Source: Clavelina lepadiformis (taxonomy: Eukaryota; Chordata; Ascidiacea; Aplousobranchia; Clavelinidae). Taken from it: DNA of 64,000 bases. The translations under genes were made by a program, and so were the position numbers. Below the pieces are notes generated by a model that was not told the origin of the DNA, made no database searches, and saw only the letters and a program-made list of their open reading frames with translations. The DNA is taken from the NCBI RefSeq assembly GCF_947623445.1, contig NC_135240.1, positions 24,924,001 through 24,988,000 of the forward strand. Reading direction: 5' to 3'. The first letter of the stretch is position 1. Each line of letters opens with the position of its first letter. Positions 57,438 through 64,000 of the stretch are shown here, piece after piece.

Positions 57438-57617
57438 AGCTAACTAGCTTTTAGCTAACCAGCTAACTAGCTAACTAGCTAACTAGTTAACTAGCTAACT
57501 AGCTAACTAGCTAACTAGCTAACTAGCTAACTAGCTAACTAGCTAACTAGCTAACAAGCTAACTAGCTAACTAGCTAACTAGCTAACTAGCTAACTAAAT
57601 AGCTAACTAGCTAACTA
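57438..57617. repeat. octamer tandem repeat (CTAGCTAA)n
   Basis: About 22 units of an 8 bp repeat, AGCTAACT, with a few variants (CCAG, TTAG, AACAAG, and one AACTAAATAG insertion near 57596). The unit is almost its own reverse complement. The repeat ends exactly where the truncated first tRNA-Leu copy begins, so it marks the left edge of the tRNA array. Confidence 0.92.
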
Positions 57618-57690
57618 TCCGCTTTGTGCGGCTCTACGGTGTTCTGGTCTCCGAATGGAGGCGTGGGTTCGAATCCCACTTCTGACAGTA
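57618..57690 (+). pseudogene. truncated tRNA-Leu (3' half only)
   Basis: Starts inside the tRNA intron (GCTTTGTGCGGCTCTACGG) and continues through the 3' exon with variable arm, T arm (GGGTTCGAATCCC) and discriminator A. The 5' exon is replaced by the octamer repeat. It mixes type-B-like bases (CTC in the intron, GAAT in the T loop) with the type-A discriminator. Confidence 0.9.
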
Positions 57691-57876
57691 GCTTTGGAAA
57701 GTTTTACTTCACATATATGCTAACTTTGTGTCGGATTGCATTGAAGCGGATAGTAAAATCGAACATTGAGAAACTTATGTCTTAGTTCAAAAACGGTTCG
57801 ATCAAGTAACTTTTTTCGACTTTCTAGGCTGGATTGTTTTTTAAAGCGTGAAAATGTTAAAGGTTGGTATGAGTTT

Positions 57877-57950
57877 GTCTCTGTGGCGCAATGGATTAGC
57901 GCGCTGGACTTCTAATCCAGAGGTTCCGGGTTCGAGTCCCGGCAGGGATG
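57877..57950 (+). tRNA. tRNA-Arg(UCU), array copy 1
   Basis: 74 nt cloverleaf without intron: acceptor GTCTCTG/CAGGGAT (one G-U at 4-69), D stem GCGC, anticodon stem-loop CTGGACTTCTAATCCAG, T arm CCGGGTTCGAGTCCCGG, discriminator G. Internal A and B boxes are intact; a T5 run about 12 nt downstream can stop Pol III. Confidence 0.97.
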
Positions 57951-58234
57951 ATTGGCTTAATATTTTTAAAATGTTATCACTTAACTGTACATAGTTTCAT
58001 CCTAAAATGAGCATACCGTTAACATCATCGTCTATACGTCTTCCACAAAATAATTCTAGAATGAAACAACTTGGCCTGCTTCGTTGTATTTATCCTCGAT
58101 TAAATATCGTTGCATGCATCTGTGAATTTTATACAGCCACGAGGAAAAACAACCGTGATATTAGTGCTAAATTAAGCCTTTTCCTGGTTTTGTGGTAAGT
58201 ATAATAAGAACGGAGATGCATACAAAACAACGAG

Positions 58235-58352
58235 GTCAGGATGGCCGAGTGGTCTAAGGCGCCAGACTCAAGCAGAAGCTTAGTCGCTTTGTGCGGCTTT
58301 AGGGTGTTCTGGTCTCCGAATGGAGGCGTGGGTTCAAATCCCACTTCTGACA
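58235..58352 (+). tRNA. tRNA-Leu(CAA), type A, array copy 1
   Basis: 118 nt with a 34 nt intron (58273-58306) after the base 3' of the anticodon, as usual for nuclear tRNA-Leu(CAA); the intron holds TTG that can pair with CAA. Mature form 84 nt with a long variable arm, C20a in GTGGTCTAAGG, discriminator A73. Appears fully functional. Confidence 0.97.
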
Positions 58353-58541
58353 GTAGCTTTGGAAAGTTTTACTTCACATATATGCTAACTTTGTGTCGGA
58401 TTGCATTGAAGCGGATAGTAAAATCGAACATTGAGAAACTTATGTCTTAGTTCAAAAACGGTTCGATCAAGTAACTTTTTTCGACTTTCTAGGCTGGATT
58501 GTTTTTTAAAGCGTGAAAATGTTAAAGGTTGGTATGAGTTT

Positions 58542-58615
58542 GTCTCTGTGGCGCAATGGATTAGCGCGCTGGACTTCTAATCCAGAGGTTCCGGGTTCGA
58601 GTCCCGGCAGGGATG
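58542..58615 (+). tRNA. tRNA-Arg(UCU), array copy 2
   Basis: Identical to copy 1 across the 74 nt. Followed by a T6 run. Confidence 0.97.
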
Positions 58616-58897
58616 ATTGGCTTAATATTTTTTAAATCTTATCACTTAACTGTACATAGTTTCATCCTAAAATGAGCATACCGTTAACATCATCGTCTAC
58701 GTCTTCCATAAAGTAAAACTAGAATGAAACAACTTGGCCTGCTTCGTTGTATTTATCCTCGATTAAACATCGTTGCATGCATCTGTGAATTTTATACAGC
58801 CACGAGGAAAAACAACCGTGATATTAGTGCTAAATTAAGCCTTTTCCTGGTTTTGTGGTAAGTATTATAAGAACGGAGATGCATACAAAACAACGAG

Positions 58898-59015
58898 GTC
58901 AGGATGGCCGAGTGGTGTAAGGCGCCAGACTCAAGCAGAAGCTTAGTCGCTTTGTGCGGCTCTAGGGTGTTCTGGTCTCCGAATGGAGGCGTGGGTTCGA
59001 ATCCCACTTCTGACT
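58898..59015 (+). tRNA. tRNA-Leu(CAA), type B variant, array copy 2
   Basis: Same fold and anticodon as type A but with GTGGTGTAAGG in the D loop (C20a to G), discriminator T73 instead of A, GAAT rather than AAAT in the T loop and one intron change (CTC for CTT). The first two changes hit leucine identity positions. Confidence 0.9.
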
Positions 59016-59204
59016 GTAGCTTTGGAAAGTTTTACTTCACATATATGCTAACTTTGTGTCGGATTGCATTGAAGCGGATAGTAAAATCGAACATTGAGAA
59101 ACTTATGTCTTAGTTCAAAAACGGTTCGATCAAGTAACTTTTTCCGACTTTCTAGGCTGGATTGTTTTTTAAAGCGTGAAAATGTTAAAGGTTGGTATGA
59201 GTTT

Positions 59205-59278
59205 GTCTCTGTGGCGCAATGGATTAGCGCGCTGGACTTCTAATCCAGAGGTTCCGGGTTCGAGTCCCGGCAGGGATG
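59205..59278 (+). tRNA. tRNA-Arg(UCU), array copy 3
   Basis: Identical 74 nt gene; the 5' spacer carries the type-B TTTTTCCGAC variant. Confidence 0.97.
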
Positions 59279-59562
59279 ATTGGCTTAATATTTTTTAAAT
59301 CTTATCACTTAACTGTACATAGTTTCATCCTAAAATGAGCATACCGTTAACATCATCGTCTATACGTCTTCCACAAAATAATTCTAGAATGAAACAACTT
59401 GGCCTGCTTCGTTGTATTTATCCTCGATTAAATATCGTTGCATGCATCTGTGAATTTTATACAGCCACGAGGAAAAACAACCGTGATATTAGTGCTAAAT
59501 TAAGCCTTTTCCTGGTTTTGTGGTAAGTATAATAAGAACGGAGATGCATACAAAACAACGAG

Positions 59563-59680
59563 GTCAGGATGGCCGAGTGGTCTAAGGCGCCAGATTCAAG
59601 CAAAAGCTTAGTCGCTTTGTGCGGCTTTAGGGTGTTCTGGTCTCCGAATGGAGGCGTGGGTTCAAATCCCACTTCTGACA
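59563..59680 (+). tRNA. tRNA-Leu(CAA), type C, array copy 3
   Basis: Type A body with A73 and C20a but GATTCAAG in the anticodon loop (C32 to T) and CAAAAG at the start of the intron. Anticodon still CAA; should be functional. Confidence 0.95.
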
Positions 59681-59869
59681 GTAGCTTTGGAAAGTTTTAC
59701 TTCACATATATGCTAACTTTGTGTCGGATTGCATTGAAGCGGATAGTAAAATCGAACATTGAGAAACTTATGTCTTAGTTCAAAAACGGTTCGATCAAGT
59801 AACTTTTTTCGACTTTCTAGGCTGGATTGTTTTTTAAAGCGTGAAAATGTTAAAGGTTGGTATGAGTTT

Positions 59870-59943
59870 GTCTCTGTGGCGCAATGGATTAGCGCGCTGG
59901 ACTTCTAATCCAGAGGTTCCGGGTTCGAGTCCCGGCAGGGATG
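59870..59943 (+). tRNA. tRNA-Arg(UCU), array copy 4
   Basis: Identical 74 nt gene; the downstream spacer AATGTTATC matches that after copy 1, the equivalent place in the trimer. Confidence 0.97.
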
Positions 59944-60227
59944 ATTGGCTTAATATTTTTAAAATGTTATCACTTAACTGTACATAGTTTCATCCTAAAA
60001 TGAGCATACCGTTAACATCATCGTCTATACGTCTTCCACAAAATAATTCTAGAATGAAACAACTTGGCCTGCTTCGTTGTATTTATCCTCGATTAAATAT
60101 CGTTGCATGCATCTGTGAATTTTATACAGCCACGAGGAAAAACAACCGTGATATTAGTGCTAAATTAAGCCTTTTCCTGGTTTTGTGGTAAGTATAATAA
60201 GAACGGAGATGCATACAAAACAACGAG

Positions 60228-60345
60228 GTCAGGATGGCCGAGTGGTCTAAGGCGCCAGACTCAAGCAGAAGCTTAGTCGCTTTGTGCGGCTTTAGGGTGT
60301 TCTGGTCTCCGAATGGAGGCGTGGGTTCAAATCCCACTTCTGACA
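60228..60345 (+). tRNA. tRNA-Leu(CAA), type A, array copy 4
   Basis: Same as copy 1, including the 34 nt intron, C20a and A73. Confidence 0.97.
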
Positions 60346-60534
60346 GTAGCTTTGGAAAGTTTTACTTCACATATATGCTAACTTTGTGTCGGATTGCATT
60401 GAAGCGGATAGTAAAATCGAACATTGAGAAACTTATGTCTTAGTTCAAAAACGGTTCGATCAAGTAACTTTTTTCGACTTTCTAGGCTGGATTGTTTTTT
60501 AAAGCGTGAAAATGTTAAAGGTTGGTATGAGTTT

Positions 60535-60608
60535 GTCTCTGTGGCGCAATGGATTAGCGCGCTGGACTTCTAATCCAGAGGTTCCGGGTTCGAGTCCCGG
60601 CAGGGATG
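60535..60608 (+). tRNA. tRNA-Arg(UCU), array copy 5
   Basis: Identical 74 nt gene, followed by T6. Confidence 0.97.
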
Positions 60609-60890
60609 ATTGGCTTAATATTTTTTAAATCTTATCACTTAACTGTACATAGTTTCATCCTAAAATGAGCATACCGTTAACATCATCGTCTACGTCTTCC
60701 ATAAAGTAAAACTAGAATGAAACAACTTGGCCTGCTTCGTTGTATTTATCCTCGATTAAACATCGTTGCATGCATCTGTGAATTTTATACAGCCACGAGG
60801 AAAAACAACCGTGATATTAGTGCTAAATTAAGCCTTTTCCTGGTTTTGTGGTAAGTATTATAAGAACGGAGATGCATACAAAACAACGAG

Positions 60891-61008
60891 GTCAGGATGG
60901 CCGAGTGGTGTAAGGCGCCAGACTCAAGCAGAAGCTTAGTCGCTTTGTGCGGCTCTAGGGTGTTCTGGTCTCCGAATGGAGGCGTGGGTTCGAATCCCAC
61001 TTCTGACT
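60891..61008 (+). tRNA. tRNA-Leu(CAA), type B variant, array copy 5
   Basis: Same variant set as copy 2 (G20a, T73). Confidence 0.9.
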
Positions 61009-61197
61009 GTAGCTTTGGAAAGTTTTACTTCACATATATGCTAACTTTGTGTCGGATTGCATTGAAGCGGATAGTAAAATCGAACATTGAGAAACTTATG
61101 TCTTAGTTCAAAAACGGTTCGATCAAGTAACTTTTTCCGACTTTCTAGGCTGGATTGTTTTTTAAAGCGTGAAAATGTTAAAGGTTGGTATGAGTTT

Positions 61198-61271
61198 GTC
61201 TCTGTGGCGCAATGGATTAGCGCGCTGGACTTCTAATCCAGAGGTTCCGGGTTCGAGTCCCGGCAGGGATG
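61198..61271 (+). tRNA. tRNA-Arg(UCU), array copy 6
   Basis: Identical 74 nt gene, followed by T5. Confidence 0.97.
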
Positions 61272-61555
61272 ATTGGCTTAATATTTTTAAAATCTTATCA
61301 CTTAACTGTACATAGTTTCATCCTAAAATGAGCATACCGTTAACATCATCGTCTATACGTCTTCCACAAAATAATTCTAGAATGAAACAACTTGGCCTGC
61401 TTCGTTGTATTTATCCTCGATTAAATATCGTTGCATGCATCTGTGAATTTTATACAGCCACGAGGAAAAACAACCGTGATATTAGTGCTAAATTAAGCCT
61501 TTTCCTGGTTTTGTGGTAAGTATAATAAGAACGGAGATGCATACAAAACAACGAG

Positions 61556-61673
61556 GTCAGGATGGCCGAGTGGTGTAAGGCGCCAGACTCAAGCAGAAGC
61601 TTAGTCGCTTTGTGCGGCTCTAGGGTGTTCTGGTCTCCGAATGGAGGCGTGGGTTCGAATCCCACTTCTGACT
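61556..61673 (+). tRNA. tRNA-Leu(CAA), type B variant, array copy 6
   Basis: G20a and T73 in a slot occupied by type C in the neighbouring trimers; its upstream spacer is of the non-B kind (AATAAGAACGG), so the copy looks like a conversion patch. Confidence 0.9.
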
Positions 61674-61862
61674 GTAGCTTTGGAAAGTTTTACTTCACAT
61701 ATATGCTAACTTTGTGTCGGATTGCATTGAAGCGGATAGTAAAATCGAACATTGAGAAACTTATGTCTTAGTTCAAAAACGGTTCGATCAAGTAACTTTT
61801 TCCGACTTTCTAGGCTGGATTGTTTTTTAAAGCGTGAAAATGTTAAAGGTTGGTATGAGTTT

Positions 61863-61936
61863 GTCTCTGTGGCGCAATGGATTAGCGCGCTGGACTTCTA
61901 ATCCAGAGGTTCCGGGTTCGAGTCCCGGCAGGGATG
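61863..61936 (+). tRNA. tRNA-Arg(UCU), array copy 7
   Basis: Identical 74 nt gene, followed by T5. Confidence 0.97.
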
Positions 61937-62220
61937 ATTGGCTTAATATTTTTAAAATCTTATCACTTAACTGTACATAGTTTCATCCTAAAATGAGCAT
62001 ACCGTTAACATCATCGTCTATACGTCTTCCACAAAATAATTCTAGAATGAAACAACTTGGCCTGCTTCGTTGTATTTATCCTCGATTAAATATCGTTGCA
62101 TGCATCTGTGAATTTTATACAGCCACGAGGAAAAACAACCGTGATATTAGTGCTAAATTAAGCCTTTTCCTGGTTTTGTGGTAAGTATAATAAGAACGGA
62201 GATGCATACAAAACAACGAG

Positions 62221-62338
62221 GTCAGGATGGCCGAGTGGTCTAAGGCGCCAGACTCAAGCAGAAGCTTAGTCGCTTTGTGCGGCTTTAGGGTGTTCTGGTC
62301 TCCGAATGGAGGCGTGGGTTCAAATCCCACTTCTGACA
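62221..62338 (+). tRNA. tRNA-Leu(CAA), type A, array copy 7
   Basis: Same as copy 1. Confidence 0.97.
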
Positions 62339-62527
62339 GTAGCTTTGGAAAGTTTTACTTCACATATATGCTAACTTTGTGTCGGATTGCATTGAAGCGG
62401 ATAGTAAAATCGAACATTGAGAAACTTATGTCTTAGTTCAAAAACGGTTCGATCAAGTAACTTTTTTCGACTTTCTAGGCTGGATTGTTTTTTAAAGCGT
62501 GAAAATGTTAAAGGTTGGTATGAGTTT

Positions 62528-62601
62528 GTCTCTGTGGCGCAATGGATTAGCGCGCTGGACTTCTAATCCAGAGGTTCCGGGTTCGAGTCCCGGCAGGGAT
62601 G
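62528..62601 (+). tRNA. tRNA-Arg(UCU), array copy 8
   Basis: Identical 74 nt gene, followed by T6. Confidence 0.97.
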
Positions 62602-62883
62602 ATTGGCTTAATATTTTTTAAATCTTATCACTTAACTGTACATAGTTTCATCCTAAAATGAGCATACCGTTAACATCATCGTCTACGTCTTCCATAAAGT
62701 AAAACTAGAATGAAACAACTTGGCCTGCTTCGTTGTATTTATCCTCGATTAAACATCGTTGCATGCATCTGTGAATTTTATACAGCCACGAGGAAAAACA
62801 ACCGTGATATTAGTGCTAAATTAAGCCTTTTCCTGGTTTTGTGGTAAGTATTATAAGAACGGAGATGCATACAAAACAACGAG

Positions 62884-63001
62884 GTCAGGATGGCCGAGTG
62901 GTGTAAGGCGCCAGACTCAAGCAGAAGCTTAGTCGCTTTGTGCGGCTCTAGGGTGTTCTGGTCTCCGAATGGAGGCGTGGGTTCGAATCCCACTTCTGAC
63001 T
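62884..63001 (+). tRNA. tRNA-Leu(CAA), type B variant, array copy 8
   Basis: Same variant set as copy 2 (G20a, T73). Confidence 0.9.
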
Positions 63002-63190
63002 GTAGCTTTGGAAAGTTTTACTTCACATATATGCTAACTTTGTGTCGGATTGCATTGAAGCGGATAGTAAAATCGAACATTGAGAAACTTATGTCTTAGT
63101 TCAAAAACGGTTCGATCAAGTAACTTTTTCCGACTTTCTAGGCTGGATTGTTTTTTAAAGCGTGAAAATGTTAAAGGTTGGTATGAGTTT

Positions 63191-63264
63191 GTCTCTGTGG
63201 CGCAATGGATTAGCGCACTGGACTTCTAATCCAGAGGTTCCGGGTTCGAGTCCCGGCAGGGATG
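63191..63264 (+). tRNA. tRNA-Arg(UCU), array copy 9, A26 variant
   Basis: One substitution, GCGCACTGG for GCGCGCTGG, changes G26 to A between the D and anticodon stems. The following T run is only T4, so termination may be weaker. Confidence 0.93.
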
Positions 63265-63546
63265 ATTGGCTTAATATTTTAAAAATCTTATCACTTAACT
63301 GTACATAGTTTCATCCTAAAATGAGCATACCGTTAACATCATCGTCTACGTCTTCCACAAAGTAATTCTAGAATGAAACAACTTGGCCTGCTTCGCTGTA
63401 TTTATCCTCGATTAAACATCGTTGCATGCATCTGTGAATTTTATACAGCCACGAGGAAAAACAACCGTGATATTAGTGCTAAATTAAGCCTTTTCCTGGT
63501 TTTGTGGTAAGTATAATAAGAACGGAGTTGCATGCAAAACAACGAG

Positions 63547-63664
63547 GTCAGGATGGCCGAGTGGTCTAAGGCGCCAGATTCAAGCAAAAGCTTAGTCGCT
63601 TTGTGCGGCTTTAGGGTGTTCTGGTCTCCGAATGGAGGCGTGGGTTCAAATCCCACTTCTGACA
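63547..63664 (+). tRNA. tRNA-Leu(CAA), type C, array copy 9
   Basis: As copy 3 (GATTCAAG loop, A73). Its upstream spacer has private changes (GAGTTGCATGC). Confidence 0.95.
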
Positions 63665-63853
63665 GTAGCTTTGGAAAGTTTTACTTCACATATATGCTAA
63701 CTTTGTGTCGGATTGCATTGAAGCGGATAGTAAAATCGAACATTGAGAAACTTATGTCTTAGTTCAAAAACGGTTCGATCAAGTAACTTTTTTCGACTTT
63801 CTAGGCTGGATTGTTTTTTAAAGCGTGAAAATGTTAAAGGTTGGTATGAGTTT

Positions 63854-63927
63854 GTCTCTGTGGCGCAATGGATTAGCGCGCTGGACTTCTAATCCAGAGG
63901 TTCCGGGTTCGAGTCCCGGCAGGGATG
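63854..63927 (+). tRNA. tRNA-Arg(UCU), array copy 10
   Basis: Identical 74 nt gene; the spacer continues to the window edge, so the array is open on this side. Confidence 0.97.
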
Positions 63928-64000
63928 ATTGGCTTAATATTTTTAAAATCTTATCACTTAACTGTACATAGTTTCATCCTAAAATGAGCATACCGTTAAC

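Larger units (their letters stand above)
57618..64000 (+). repeat. tandem tRNA-Leu/tRNA-Arg array, ~664 bp unit, trimeric higher-order repeat
   Basis: Each unit holds a tRNA-Leu(CAA) and a tRNA-Arg(UCU) gene on the plus strand with near-identical spacers. Successive Arg starts are 663-665 bp apart. Leu types run A,B,C / A,B,B / A,B,C, and equivalent positions are 1,993 bp apart (58235-60228-62221; 58898-60891-62884; 59563-61556, then 1,991 to 63547). The array begins in a truncated Leu copy and continues past the window edge. Protein frames of 63-76 codons recurring in every unit are by-products of the tRNA genes. Confidence 0.97.

Noticed and set aside
58007-63762. Recurrent 63-76 codon frames (for example MGFEPTPPFGDQNT and MAEWSKAPDSS types) in every array unit
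   Set aside because: They lie across the tRNA-Leu gene and spacers on both strands and repeat only because the unit repeats; they are well-known by-products of tRNA-Leu sequence, not proteins.
1-64000. CRISPR arrays, bacterial operons, LTR elements or virus-like elements
   Set aside because: The only regular repeats are the tRNA array and the octamer tract; no direct LTR pairs, capsid, envelope or polymerase-like frames were seen.

Overview
The window looks like nuclear DNA of an invertebrate chordate, most likely an ascidian tunicate (a Ciona-like genome). It is AT-rich, with short introns, close gene spacing, one pair of same-strand genes only about 0.1 kb apart (operon-like), animal-specific genes (R7-class RGS, FAM162, CCDC169, USP39) and many short DNA transposons including a P element. 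The species assignment is inference. I found no bacterial features, no CRISPR array and no retrovirus-like or Polinton-like element.

Host genes, left to right: an intronless DUF21/CNNM-family membrane protein (2.7-4.0 kb, +); seven-exon inositol monophosphatase (4.6-8.2 kb, -); a spliced gene for an Ulp1-type protease with a PHD-like C-terminus and an N-terminal zinc-binding region (10.7-13.2 kb, -); intronless ALDH3-type aldehyde dehydrogenase (18.7-20.2 kb, +); twelve-exon USP39 (20.8-24.6 kb, -); an uncharacterised protein and an intronless R7-type RGS protein in tandem (33.2-35.6 kb, +); PTGR2-type reductase and FAM162 (37.2-39.2 kb, -); PCMT1 and CCDC169 (41.0-44.2 kb, +); NDUFC2 (44.5-45.1 kb, -); and a family-31 glycosyltransferase (49.4-50.5 kb, -). 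The splice models for IMPA1, USP39, CCDC169, NDUFC2 and the Ulp1 gene were assembled by eye from GT/AG sites and all close in phase. An unusual share of the genes is intronless.

Mobile DNA: a 4.0 kb P element (14.16-18.14 kb) carries two convergent genes, a THAP transposase that looks decayed and a second, intact three-exon C2H2 gene; both appear to use promoter and 5' exon sequence inside the ~380 bp inverted repeats. A 2.86 kb hAT element (51.33-54.19 kb) has a perfect 8 bp target duplication and a BED/hAT transposase. Three short hAT-type MITEs, a piggyBac-type MITE, a family of five ~90-110 bp palindromic MITEs, a tRNA-derived SINE, a Tc1-like relic and two older unnamed repeat families make up much of the rest.

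The last 6.4 kb (57.6 kb to the edge) is a tandem array of a ~664 bp unit holding one tRNA-Leu(CAA) gene with a 34 nt intron and one intronless tRNA-Arg(UCU) gene: 10 Arg, 9 complete Leu and one truncated Leu copy. The units form a ~1,993 bp three-unit higher-order repeat. Four of nine Leu genes (type B) carry C20a to G and A73 to T together, positions remembered as leucine identity elements, so they may be uncharged, mischarged or silent. This and the two-gene P element are the most interesting observations.
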